The translations under genes were made by a program, and so were the position numbers. A model generated the notes under the pieces. It worked only from the letters and a program-made list of their open reading frames with translations, was not told where the DNA came from and did not search any database. Below, piece by piece: positions 40,943-49,236 of a stretch of 64,000 bases of DNA. This DNA is from Bacteroidales bacterium UBA1173 (GTDB taxonomy: Bacteria; Bacteroidota; Bacteroidia; Bacteroidales; F082): assembly GCA_002311655.1 (NCBI GenBank), contig DBYZ01000014.1, forward strand, positions 186,001 to 250,000, given 5' to 3'. Numbering within the stretch: the stretch's first letter is position 1; every line of letters begins with the position of its first letter.

Positions 40943-42223
40943 ATGAAAACCGTAGAGAAAAGATACCTTTTGGCGTTTGTTTTAGTGACCTGCTGCTTCG
41001 CGCTGTGGGGCTTCGCCAACGACATCACCAACCCAATGGTGAAGGCGTTCTCGAAGATTTTCCGCATGAGCGTCACCGACGGCACCCTGGTGCAGGTGGC
41101 ATTTTACGGTGGCTACTTCTGCATGGCGCTGCCTGCCGCCTTGTTTATCAAACGGTTTAGCTACAAAAGCGGCATCCTCATGGGGCTCGGACTTTACGCC
41201 ATCGGTGCCCTGATGTTCATCCCTGCAAGGGCAATCGGCAGCTATTACCCGTTTTTGATAGCATATTTCATACTCACCTGCGGCTTAAGTTTCCTCGAAA
41301 CCACAGCAAATCCGTTCATTCTATCGATGGGTGAAAAAGAAACGGCGACGCGGCGACTAAATCTCGCTCAGGCGTTCAATCCCATTGGCTCGCTGCTGGG
41401 CATGTGGGTGGCTATGAACCTGATTCAAGCCAAGATGAGCCCGCTCTCGACTGCTGAGCGAGCCACATTGAACGATGCCGAGTTTGAAGCCCTGAAACAG
41501 TCTGATTTGTCGGTGGTTGTTGGACCTTACGCTGCAATCGGCATGGTACTTGTCGTCATTTTTATCCTGATTCTGATAACAAAAATCCCTTCAAATAAGA
41601 TTGAAAACGATGGCGTTTCACATGCCTTCGGACCTTCGGTAAAGCGGCTTTTTGCAAATAAATCCTATCGTGAAGGCGTCATCGCCCAGTTCTTCTACGT
41701 CGGGGCACAAATTACTTGTTGGACGTTCATCATCCAATACGGAACGAAGGTCTTCATGGCGGAAGGTATTGCCGAGCAGACCGCCGAAATCATGTCGCAA
41801 AGATTGAATATCATGGCGATGGTGCTCTTCTGCGGCTCACGTTTTCTCTGCACATGGCTGCTGAAATGGTTCAAACCTGCCAAGATGCTTGCTACTTTTG
41901 CATCAATCGCTATCTTGTTGACAATCATTGTGATAGCTGTTGGTGGACGTGTCGGACTTTATAGCCTTGTGGCCGCTTCAGCCTGCATGAGCCTGATGTT
42001 CCCGACCATCTATGGATTAGCTTTAAAAGATGTCGGTCCAGATGCCGAAATCGGCTCCGCCGGCCTTATAATGGCAATCCTCGGTGGCTCGCTGTTGCCG
42101 CCTCTCCAAGCAATGATAATCGATGCCGATTACATCAACTTCTCATTTATTATACCGACTATATGCTTCATAATCATATTATTATTCGGACTGCGACAGA
42201 TTAAAAACATCGAAAAGCACTAA
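40943..42223 (+). CDS. fucP: L-fucose:H+ symporter
   Basis: About 426 residues and 12 predicted membrane segments of the MFS FucP/GluP type. Characteristic are FALWGFANDITNPMVKAF near the N-terminus and FLETTANPFILSMG, plus ETATRRLNLAQAFNPIG. It imports L-fucose (or another monosaccharide) across the inner membrane. ATG 40943 follows the repeat; the frame extends upstream through the repeat but without a sensible start. The last five residues (NIEKH) are encoded by the next family A repeat. Confidence 0.92.
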   Translation: MKTVEKRYLLAFVLVTCCFALWGFANDITNPMVKAFSKIFRMSVTDGTLVQVAFYGGYFCMALPAALFIKRFSYKSGILMGLGLYAIGALMFIPARAIGSYYPFLIAYFILTCGLSFLETTANPFILSMGEKETATRRLNLAQAFNPIGSLLGMWVAMNLIQAKMSPLSTAERATLNDAEFEALKQSDLSVVVGPYAAIGMVLVVIFILILITKIPSNKIENDGVSHAFGPSVKRLFANKSYREGVIAQFFYVGAQITCWTFIIQYGTKVFMAEGIAEQTAEIMSQRLNIMAMVLFCGSRFLCTWLLKWFKPAKMLATFASIAILLTIIVIAVGGRVGLYSLVAASACMSLMFPTIYGLALKDVGPDAEIGSAGLIMAILGGSLLPPLQAMIIDADYINFSFIIPTICFIIILLFGLRQIKNIEKH

Positions 42224-42356
42224 AAACACGAATCAAACGAATTGAACGAATCTTTTCTTCCCCGAATTATTCGTTAGATTAGTGTAATTCGTGTTCGAAT
42301 AAACTGAGAAAGAAAATTTAAGGTGAAAAATTAGTGTTTTCGTGTATTTCGATGTT
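42206..42356. repeat. Family A repeat with nested palindrome, overlapping the fucP stop
   Basis: Outer arms AACATCGAAAAGCAC... and GTGTATTTCGATGTT. The nested ACACGAATCAAACGAATT ... TAATTCGTGTTCG unit is as at 39394. Confidence 0.82.
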
Positions 42357-42382
42357 AAATTTAAATAAAAAATTGATGTAAA

Positions 42383-42706
42383 ATGAAAAGATATTGTCAG
42401 TATTTAACCCTTGTTGATGACGAAGAATTGATAAATAAATATGTCGCTGTCCATAAAAACGTATGGCCCGAAATCATTGAAGGTCAACGTGCTGTAGGCA
42501 TCCTCGACATGCAAATTTACCGCAAAGACCGTAATCTTTTCATGATAATGGACGCCGTCGACGACTTCGATTTCGAACGCGACATGGCTCGCCTCGCAAC
42601 ACTCCCTCGTCAAGCGGAATGGGAAGCCTATGTCGCTCAGTTTCAAGGCTGTAGCGCTGATGCCAGAAGCAATGAGAAGTGGCAGCTAATGGAAAGAATA
42701 TTCTAA
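42383..42706 (+). CDS. L-rhamnose/L-fucose mutarotase (RhaM family)
   Basis: A 107-residue protein of the RhaM/DUF718 family, which interconverts anomers of deoxyhexoses. Visible are YCQYLTLVDDEELINKYVAV, HKNVWPEI with the conserved His, and MDAVDDFDFERDM. Following fucP and the sugar-activating fusion, L-fucose is the likely substrate. The last 4 bp overlap the convergent gene. Confidence 0.88.
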   Translation: MKRYCQYLTLVDDEELINKYVAVHKNVWPEIIEGQRAVGILDMQIYRKDRNLFMIMDAVDDFDFERDMARLATLPRQAEWEAYVAQFQGCSADARSNEKWQLMERIF

Positions 42707-43326
42707 TAATCCAGTTTCTCTGGAATCATCAGCGAATCCGCACCAACTCTCTTCATCTCCTTATTAAATTTCCTCCTATTTTTCTGTAGTTTTCGTTTGA
42801 AAACCTCTCTCTTGTTGAATCTGTTGTAAATCAACGAGATAGGACTTGCTGCTGATGCCGGTGGCTCTCGTTCAGGTTTTTTGTAAATGAAATTCTCATC
42901 GCCTTTTTTCGAGACTCCAGGCACAAAAAACGGCTTCCGAAACGGCATTTTGACAATTTCCCTCTTAAAAGTCTCGTAATCCGGAAAAGGATAAATCTCC
43001 ACGGAATCAAGCATAATATTGCTTCTTATTAACTTGATAATCAAAATGTTATCAAGAATACTGTCTCTACAAACCGGAATCTCCTTCCTCTCGAATCCCA
43101 CACAACTTATCCACAAGGTGTCAATCAGTTTTGATTTTATCAAAAAATCACCTTCTTTATCTGTAATCGTTCCATAATGCGATAACTCACTGATTATATT
43201 GACATTAGGAATCGGTTTCAAGCTGTCTTGTGAAAGAATCTTGCCTTTGACAGAAAAATATTCCTCTTGCGCCTCCACCGAAAAAACGCAGAAAAGCAAA
43301 GCTATTGAGAGTAGAATATTTTTCAT
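42703..43326 (-). CDS. Secreted carboxypeptidase-regulatory-like domain protein
   Basis: A 207-residue protein with a signal peptide (MKNILLSIALLFCVFSVEAQ) and a CarboxypepD_reg-like beta sandwich (VKGKILSQDSLKPIPNVNII, then GTITDKEGDFLIK). The rest is basic and unassigned. Such domains are common in Bacteroidota envelope proteins. It converges on the mutarotase gene and has a repeat upstream. Confidence 0.8.
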   Translation of the reverse strand: MKNILLSIALLFCVFSVEAQEEYFSVKGKILSQDSLKPIPNVNIISELSHYGTITDKEGDFLIKSKLIDTLWISCVGFERKEIPVCRDSILDNILIIKLIRSNIMLDSVEIYPFPDYETFKREIVKMPFRKPFFVPGVSKKGDENFIYKKPEREPPASAASPISLIYNRFNKREVFKRKLQKNRRKFNKEMKRVGADSLMIPEKLDY

Positions 43327-43367
43327 TGCAATAATAACGACTAAACCACGGAAATATTTTAATTATT

Positions 43368-43561
43368 AACATCTAAAAACTCGAAAAACCCGAAAAATTA
43401 TTCTTTCATATTATTCGAACACGAATCCAACGAATTTTACGAATTTTTTCCGCTAATTATTCGTTCGATTCGTGAAATTCGTGTTCGAAAAACTGAGGAA
43501 GAAAAGTTATGGAAGAAAGATTTAAGTAAGAAAATTTAGTGTTTTTCGTGTTTTTCGATGT
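43368..43561. repeat. Family A repeat with nested palindrome
   Basis: Outer arms AACATCTAAAAACTCG... and GTGTTTTTCGATGT. The nested unit GAACACGAATCCAACGAA ... GAAATTCGTGTTCG recurs. It abuts the RNase R promoter. Confidence 0.82.
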
Positions 43562-43570
43562 GAAAATTAT

Positions 43571-43578
43571 TATCTTTG
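43571..43578 (+). promoter_or_regulatory. -7 promoter box of rnr
   Basis: TATCTTTG, 14 bp before ATG 43593. Confidence 0.65.
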
Positions 43579-43592
43579 CAAAAAAGTAAATT

Positions 43593-45785
43593 ATGTCAAG
43601 AAAGAAACGTAATAGTCTTAGCACCTTTGTGAACACGATTCTGCGGATCTTCGGTGAACACCCTTTCAAACCGATGAATTACAAGCAGATAGCCAAGATT
43701 ATGGGCGTTCGCGACGCTGCAGGCAAAGACGTGATATATCAAGTCCTCGTGACACTGGCTAATGACGGTCAACTCATTGAGGATCATCCATATAGCTATA
43801 TCCTGAACCCCGAGTTGGTGAGCGAATACGGTCCGAAGCCGCAGTATGTGGTCGGTACCGTTGATATGAAAAGCACTGGCAAGGCTTATGTGGTGCCTGA
43901 AGACGGTGGAGAGGACATACAAATTGCCTCCAACAACACTGGAAAGGCTCTGCACGGCGACAAGGTGAAGGTTGCGATGTTTCCGAAACGCAAGTCGAAG
44001 AAAGTCGAGGGCGAGATTGTGGAAGTGCTTGAACGCGCCCGCACCGAGTTTGTCGGAATCTTCTCAATATCACACGGTTACGCATTCGTGGTGTCGGTGA
44101 GCGACAATATGCCGGTCAACTTCTACATCCCGCGAGGCAGCTACAAACGCGCCAAGGACGGACAGAAAGTCATAGTGAAAATGACCGACTGGCCTGAGAA
44201 TTCAAGGAATCCTTTTGGTGAAGTGGTGCGTGTGCTCGGCTACCCTGGCGAGAACAACGTCGAGATGCAGTCAATCCTCCTCGAATACGAGTATCCGCTG
44301 GAGTTTCCGAAAGATGTCGAGAAAGAAGCGGGCAAAATTTCTGACAAAATCAGTTCATCTGAAATCAAGAAAAGAAGAGATTTTCGTGATATCTTCACCA
44401 TCACTATTGACCCTAAGGACGCTAAGGATTTCGACGACGCTATTTCCTACAGAAAATTGCCGAACGGTAATCACGAAGTCGGTGTCCACATTGCGGATGT
44501 TTCCCATTATGTAAAACCAGGCTCAGCCATCGACCGCGAGGCCCAAGAACGTGGCACCTCAGTTTATCTCGTCGACAGAACGATTCCGATGCTTCCAGAG
44601 AAGCTCTGTAACAACGTCTGTTCTCTTCGTCCCGATGAGGAAAAACTGACGTTTTCGACGGTCTTCGAGATGAACGACAAGGCTGAAATCATAAACCATT
44701 GGATTGGGAAGACGGTTATAAAATCGAATCGTCGCTTCGCCTACGAAGAAGTCCAAACCATGATTGAGGGCGGTGACGGTGATTTTAAAGAAGAAATATT
44801 GATACTCAACGACTTGGCAACCAAACTTCGTGAGAAACGTATGGCACAAGGCTCCATCAACTTCCACAGCGAAGAGGTGAAGTTTGTGCTTGACGAGAAG
44901 ATGCATCCTATCGACACCTACGTGAAGGTGCAGAATGAGGCAAACATGCTCATCGAGGACTTTATGTTGTTGAGTAACAAGACTATAGCCGAGTCGATTG
45001 GTAAGAAAGACTCGAAATATCACGGCTACACCTTCGTGTATCGTGTCCACGACGAGCCTAATCCAGAGAAACTGTACAATTTCATCGCTTTAGTATCGCG
45101 TTTGGGCTTCTCGATGAACATTAGCACGCGCGAAAACTTAGTAAAATCTTACAATGCGCTTTTTGATGCCGTGGAGGGTAGGGGAGAGAAGAATCTCGTT
45201 GAGACTGTGGCACTTAGAACCATGGCGAAGGCTGTCTATAGCACCGTCAACATCGGGCATTATGGCTTGGCGTTCCCTTATTACACCCATTTCACCTCGC
45301 CAATCCGCCGCTATCCTGACTTGATGGTACATCGTCTAATCGAGCGTTATATGATTGAAAATCAGCCGAGTGTGAGTCAAAACGAGTACGAAGTATTGTG
45401 CCAGCACGCCTCCGAGATGGAGCGCAAGGCTGCCGAGATGGAACGCGAATCGGTGAAGTTCAAACAGGCTGAGTATCTGCAGGATAAGATCGGTCACGTG
45501 TTCGATGGACTCATCTCAGGTATCAGCAAATGGGGCATCTACGTGGAGCTCAAGGACAACAAATGCGAGGGCATGGTGCGTTACAATACCCTCCAGGATG
45601 ATTACTACTACCTCGACGAGGAGAATTTCCGTGTCATCGGTCAGGAGCGCGGCACCATCTTCCAGCTTGGCGACCCCGTGAAAGTCCGCATCGAGGCTGT
45701 CGATTTAATCAAAAAACAAATGGACTTCACATTAATTAGTAAACCGAATACTATTGCACGCAAACGTTCTCGTCATTTCGACTGA
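43593..45785 (+). CDS. rnr: Ribonuclease R
   Basis: A 730-residue 3'-5' exoribonuclease. Order: N-terminal winged helix (FKPMNYKQIAKIMGV), two cold-shock domains, RNB domain with TIDPKDAKDFDDAISY and GVHIADVSHYVKPGS (catalytic Asp cluster), HFTSPIRRYPDLMVHRL, and a C-terminal S1 domain (GHVFDGLISGISKWGIYVEL). The stop codon and the last residues (RHFD) come from a family C repeat, so the original C-terminus may have been a little different. Confidence 0.95.
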   Translation: MSRKKRNSLSTFVNTILRIFGEHPFKPMNYKQIAKIMGVRDAAGKDVIYQVLVTLANDGQLIEDHPYSYILNPELVSEYGPKPQYVVGTVDMKSTGKAYVVPEDGGEDIQIASNNTGKALHGDKVKVAMFPKRKSKKVEGEIVEVLERARTEFVGIFSISHGYAFVVSVSDNMPVNFYIPRGSYKRAKDGQKVIVKMTDWPENSRNPFGEVVRVLGYPGENNVEMQSILLEYEYPLEFPKDVEKEAGKISDKISSSEIKKRRDFRDIFTITIDPKDAKDFDDAISYRKLPNGNHEVGVHIADVSHYVKPGSAIDREAQERGTSVYLVDRTIPMLPEKLCNNVCSLRPDEEKLTFSTVFEMNDKAEIINHWIGKTVIKSNRRFAYEEVQTMIEGGDGDFKEEILILNDLATKLREKRMAQGSINFHSEEVKFVLDEKMHPIDTYVKVQNEANMLIEDFMLLSNKTIAESIGKKDSKYHGYTFVYRVHDEPNPEKLYNFIALVSRLGFSMNISTRENLVKSYNALFDAVEGRGEKNLVETVALRTMAKAVYSTVNIGHYGLAFPYYTHFTSPIRRYPDLMVHRLIERYMIENQPSVSQNEYEVLCQHASEMERKAAEMERESVKFKQAEYLQDKIGHVFDGLISGISKWGIYVELKDNKCEGMVRYNTLQDDYYYLDEENFRVIGQERGTIFQLGDPVKVRIEAVDLIKKQMDFTLISKPNTIARKRSRHFD

Positions 45786-45811
45786 AGCGAAGCGTAATGG
45801 AGAAATCTCAT
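45771..45811. repeat. Family C half-element supplying the rnr stop codon
   Basis: CGTCATTTCGACTGAAGCGA AGCGTAATGGAGAAATCTC, one arm only. The TGA inside ends rnr. Confidence 0.8.
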
Positions 45812-45817
45812 CCAATC

Positions 45818-46306
45818 CTATTTTGCCGCTTGAAATATCTCCGAATAACCAGGATAACCATCCTCTTCGTCGTAATTCAGCACAAATCCGTCCTTATCGA
45901 CAAGCAGCGGAATCGGCATGGCGTTGATTTCTTTGAAATTTTTCAACAGGCTTTTCAGCGTCTTGTTGGCATCCTTTTTTATAAATAGCGCAAACTGCGA
46001 ATTTGGACTGAGAATCAATCTGTTATCTGTCATCAAATCTGCAACGGCATCTTTTTCGCCATAATAAATTAAGACAATCCCGACATTGTTTTTCTCCAAT
46101 CCCTCAAGATAAGGTTTGATGTTGTTTTTAAGCATGTTTTTGCATGCATGGCAATACTTTGCGCCAACGAAAATCAATGTTTTGTCATGATTTTCAATCA
46201 CTTCTGCGATTTGCTCTTTCTCTGATTTTGAAATTCCTCCTTGTCCAGAACAGGAGAAACAGCACAAAATCAGCATTAGAGATGCTAATAATTGTAATTT
46301 TTTCAT
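45818..46306 (-). CDS. Thioredoxin-fold lipoprotein
   Basis: About 162 residues with a lipoprotein signal (MKKLQLLASLMLILCCFSCS) and a thioredoxin-like domain whose redox motif is CHAC in VGAKYCHACKNML, followed by a cis-Pro-like MPIPLLVDKDG. It probably acts as a periplasmic thiol-disulfide protein of the TlpA group. The start at 46306 is chosen because the 26 residues encoded upstream lie in promoter and repeat sequence. Confidence 0.82.
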   Translation of the reverse strand: MKKLQLLASLMLILCCFSCSGQGGISKSEKEQIAEVIENHDKTLIFVGAKYCHACKNMLKNNIKPYLEGLEKNNVGIVLIYYGEKDAVADLMTDNRLILSPNSQFALFIKKDANKTLKSLLKNFKEINAMPIPLLVDKDGFVLNYDEEDGYPGYSEIFQAAK

Positions 46307-46342
46307 AGTATTAAGTTTTGACAATGCAAAAATAATAATTTT

Positions 46343-46466
46343 AACATCGAAACACCCGAAAAACGCTAATTTTTTATACCTCAAATTATAATGAACACGA
46401 ATTTCACGAATCTAACGAATTATTATTGGAGGTTTAATTCGTGTCAATTCGTAAAATTCGTGTTCG
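46343..46466. repeat. Family A repeat, incomplete, with nested palindrome
   Basis: Left arm AACATCGAAACACCCG and the nested GAACACGAATTTCACGAATC ... AAAATTCGTGTTC unit. The right outer arm is missing. It is followed by ACTAACG tandem units that reach into the aldolase stop. Confidence 0.75.
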
Positions 46467-46497
46467 AATAATTTTTGGAAAAACTAAAGACTAACGA

Positions 46498-47502
46498 CTA
46501 ACGACTAAGCTTGTCGTTGCTTCCCAGCACATTCACAATCTTGTGCTCATAAAGCTCTTTCATGTGCTCTCTTGCTGGTCCGAGGTACTTTCTCGGGTCG
46601 AACTCTGCCGGTTTCTCGGCGAATGCTTTGCGCACTGCCGCTGTCATGGCGAGACGGCTGTCGGAGTCGATGTTGATCTTGCACACTGCCGACTTCGCTG
46701 CCTTGCGAAGCTGTTCCTCAGGGATGCCGACGGCTGCCTTCAATGCGCCGCCGAACTTGTTGATGGTGTCGACATCGTCTTGTGGCACTGATGATGAGCC
46801 GTGAAGCACGATAGGGAAGCCCGGAAGCTCTTTCTCGATGGCCTCAAGCACGTCGAATGCGAGCGGTGGAGGTACCAAACGGCCAGTCTTCGGATCGACG
46901 GTGCACTGCTCAGGAGTGAATTTGTAAGCTCCGTGCGATGTTCCGATGGAGATAGCGAGTGAATCGACGCCTGTTTTGGTCACGAAATCGACCACTTCCT
47001 CAGGTTTTGTGTAGTGGCTTGCCTCGGCTGAGACCTCGTCTTCAACGCCTGCCAAAACACCGAGTTCGCCTTCGACTGTCACGTCGTATTTGTGAGCGAA
47101 ATCAACCACTTTGCGTGTCAATGCCACGTTTTCGTCGTATGGCAATGCCGAGCCGTCGATCATCACTGATGAGAAGCCCATCTCGATGCAGTTCTTGCAG
47201 AGCTCGAACGAGTCGCCATGGTCGAGGTGCAAAACGATTTCAGGATGCTCGCAGCCGAGTTCTTTGGCGTAAGCCACAGCGCCTTCTGCCATGTAACGGA
47301 GCAGAGTCTGGTTTGCATACTGGCGTGCGCCCTTTGAAATCTGCAGAATCACTGGCGACTTCGTCTCCACTGCAGCCATGATGATAGCCTGCAGCTGTTC
47401 CATATTGTTGAAGTTGAATGCCGGGATGGCATAACCGCCGTCCACAGCCTTAGCGAACATTTCACGGGTGTTCACCAGCCCTAAATCTTTGTAGTTTACC
47501 AT
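46498..47502 (-). CDS. fba: Class II fructose-1,6-bisphosphate aldolase
   Basis: A 334-residue zinc aldolase of glycolysis/gluconeogenesis. Visible are PAFNFNNMEQLQAI, VLHLDHGDSFELC (zinc His and Asp), VEGELGVLAGVEDEV, SLAISIGTSHGAYKF (zinc His) and VLHGSSSVP. It has a minus-strand -7 box TAATTTTG at 47533-47540. The last residues are encoded by GACTAAC-type repeats. Confidence 0.95.
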   Translation of the reverse strand: MVNYKDLGLVNTREMFAKAVDGGYAIPAFNFNNMEQLQAIIMAAVETKSPVILQISKGARQYANQTLLRYMAEGAVAYAKELGCEHPEIVLHLDHGDSFELCKNCIEMGFSSVMIDGSALPYDENVALTRKVVDFAHKYDVTVEGELGVLAGVEDEVSAEASHYTKPEEVVDFVTKTGVDSLAISIGTSHGAYKFTPEQCTVDPKTGRLVPPPLAFDVLEAIEKELPGFPIVLHGSSSVPQDDVDTINKFGGALKAAVGIPEEQLRKAAKSAVCKINIDSDSRLAMTAAVRKAFAEKPAEFDPRKYLGPAREHMKELYEHKIVNVLGSNDKLSR

Positions 47503-47532
47503 AATATGAAGTTTTTAATAATTTTCTAACCG

Positions 47533-47540
47533 CAAAATTA
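47533..47540 (-). promoter_or_regulatory. -7 promoter box of fba
   Basis: TAATTTTG on the minus strand, 31 bp before the fba start. Confidence 0.6.
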
Positions 47541-47624
47541 CACATTTTCAATATAAAATTCAAAAAAAGTTGAATAATCTGAAAAATATTTGTAACTTTG
47601 CAAAGCAATTAAAAATATGTTTTT

Positions 47625-47927
47625 ATGCCCAAAATCTATGATTACCTTGGAATAGTGTTTTTTTTCTATTCAAACGAACATGAGCCGCTACACGTTCACG
47701 CGAAATACGGCGATTACGAGACGATTTTTATCATTGTTTTTAATGATGGAATTTTAAATAAAATAGAAACTCGTAATAATAAGGGTTTTGAACCGCTTCC
47801 ACCAGCTAAATTTAAGGAAGCGAAACGTTTTGTTGAGAAATATGCTGTTGAAATTGCCATGAAATGGCACCAGGTTTTTATTTTGAGACAGAAAATTGTT
47901 TGTGAAGAGATAAAAAAGAAAATATGA
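47625..47927 (+). CDS. DUF4160 protein, putative toxin-antitoxin partner
   Basis: A 100-residue protein matching DUF4160: IVFFFYSNEHEPLHVHAKYG is its signature. It is commonly paired with DUF2442 and regarded as a toxin-antitoxin-like unit of unknown activity. The stop overlaps the start of the DUF2442 gene by 4 bp (ATGA). The -7 box TAACTTTG at 47593-47600 drives both. Confidence 0.85.
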   Translation: MPKIYDYLGIVFFFYSNEHEPLHVHAKYGDYETIFIIVFNDGILNKIETRNNKGFEPLPPAKFKEAKRFVEKYAVEIAMKWHQVFILRQKIVCEEIKKKI

Positions 47928-48187
47928 GCAGATTTAAAGTCATTGAGGCACAATACTTTGGAGACTATAAATTAAAAATAGTATTCGAAGACAATCATTG
48001 TGTTGTTGTTGATTTTGAACCATTTTTCTTAAAAAAACCGCATTCGTGTTACAATGAGTATTACGATTTAAAACGTTTTCAAGAGTTTAGAATTGAAAAC
48101 GGCAATGTGGTCTGGGGTGATTCGTGGGATTTGATTTTCAATCCTAAAAATTTGTATTACAACGATTTATTTGCCATTTTTGAGTAG
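47924..48187 (+). CDS. DUF2442 protein, partner of DUF4160
   Basis: An 87-residue DUF2442 protein: YKLKIVFEDNHCVVVDFEPF, then FRIENGNVVWGDSWDLIFNP and LYYNDLF. Translationally coupled to DUF4160. The likely antitoxin-type partner, but roles within the pair are unproven. Confidence 0.85.
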   Translation: MSRFKVIEAQYFGDYKLKIVFEDNHCVVVDFEPFFLKKPHSCYNEYYDLKRFQEFRIENGNVVWGDSWDLIFNPKNLYYNDLFAIFE

Positions 48188-48192
48188 TATTT

Positions 48193-48567
48193 GTGAAAAA
48201 ACTTCTCTTCTATATCACAATGACCCTGGTGGTTTATCTTGGCTTCAAGATGACCGAGCCTTATCTTTGCGATGTAGTTGAGTCGCAAGGTGTTCTCGTT
48301 GATTCTCACAATGCTCAGGTTGAGATGTTCCTTTCGGCAAACAAGGGCGATATGGCCTTGCCGCATCTGGTGAACTACATCTCCGGGCCGGTTATTCATT
48401 TTACCTCAACAAGAAAAATCCAAAAAATATCCAGTAACTCGTTGATTCTAAAGCGATTACAAGTTAAAACCAGATATTTCGGTTTTAAAAACTCTCCGCA
48501 GCTTCTTTGCTGCTTCACCTCCCACAACGACCTCTTCGTTGTCCTTTTCCGTCGCTTGATTATTTGA
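48193..48567 (+). CDS. Hypothetical membrane-anchored protein
   Basis: 124 residues from GTG 48193 with an N-terminal hydrophobic segment (LLFYITMTLVVYLGF). The first ~70 residues look genuine. The remainder (KIQKISSNSLILKRLQVKTR onward) has unusual composition and may reflect a frame change or a decayed C-terminus. No family recognised. A hairpin terminator follows. Confidence 0.5.
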   Translation: MKKLLFYITMTLVVYLGFKMTEPYLCDVVESQGVLVDSHNAQVEMFLSANKGDMALPHLVNYISGPVIHFTSTRKIQKISSNSLILKRLQVKTRYFGFKNSPQLLCCFTSHNDLFVVLFRRLII

Positions 48568-48590
48568 GAATTATCTGTTAGCGATTGGAT

Positions 48591-48642
48591 GCGGCCATCA
48601 CTAAAGGCCTTAACGGCATTAAAGCCCTTAATGTCTGGCCGC
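48591..48642 (+). terminator. Large hairpin, probable terminator
   Basis: GCGGCCA (48591-48597) and TGGCCGC (48636-48642) with further inner pairing (TAAAGGCCTTAA, TTAAAGCCCTTAA). Only a weak T-tract. Confidence 0.6.
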
Positions 48643-48681
48643 TTGTTCTGTTAATTAAGGTAAAATTTAATTCAAATAATC

Positions 48682-49197
48682 ATGAAAACAACAATTCAAG
48701 GAAACATAAACTCATGCAAACTTCCTGATTTGCAGAAAAAAAACAATATAACATCAATTCTTGTCAGCATAGTTCTGATAATATTCGCAGCTGCAATGTT
48801 TTATCTTTCCCATGTAAAACAAAGCGATTTAATCACATCAACGGAGATTTTCTTCGGCATCGCAGCTATCTGTGTGGCAGCCTACATGCTCGGCTGGCAG
48901 CGTACAAAAATCGTCAACACGGAAACTGGCTCTGTGGTGTCGAAAGACCGTATTTTCTACAATCCAGTGGATCTTTATGGTATCAAAACAGCTCTCGAAG
49001 AAGAGAATTTCGAGGCTTTCGTAGGTTTCAATCGCCAACAGGAAGGCAACGTGCAGACGGTTTTCTACTTTTCCGATGACCATAATTACATTGCGATTCA
49101 AGTGTTCAAATACGAGCCGTTTGAATATAAACCGCAGTCCGACATCTATATTTTCAATGATGTCAGGGCAATGAAACTGATTGAAAAAATGTTGTAG
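48682..49197 (+). CDS. Hypothetical membrane protein with two membrane segments
   Basis: 171 residues. Two hydrophobic segments near the N-terminus (SILVSIVLIIFAAAMFYLSH and IFFGIAAICVAAYMLGW), then a soluble domain ending FNDVRAMKLIEKML. No family recognised. It ends at the palindrome before a K+/H+ antiporter gene and could be co-transcribed with it. Confidence 0.7.
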   Translation: MKTTIQGNINSCKLPDLQKKNNITSILVSIVLIIFAAAMFYLSHVKQSDLITSTEIFFGIAAICVAAYMLGWQRTKIVNTETGSVVSKDRIFYNPVDLYGIKTALEEENFEAFVGFNRQQEGNVQTVFYFSDDHNYIAIQVFKYEPFEYKPQSDIYIFNDVRAMKLIEKML

Positions 49198-49217
49198 GGA
49201 CGTGGCGTGCCGCGTCC
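49197..49217. repeat. Short GC-rich palindrome
   Basis: GGGACGTGG-CGTGC-CGCGTCC with one mismatch. It begins at the last base of the preceding stop codon. Confidence 0.55.
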
Positions 49218-49236
49218 ATCCGGAAGGAGGAATGAT

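Noticed and set aside
24506..46466. Possible CRISPR array from many similar repeats
   Set aside because: Copies are palindromic, hundreds of bases to kilobases apart and separated by genes, without unique spacers or cas genes.
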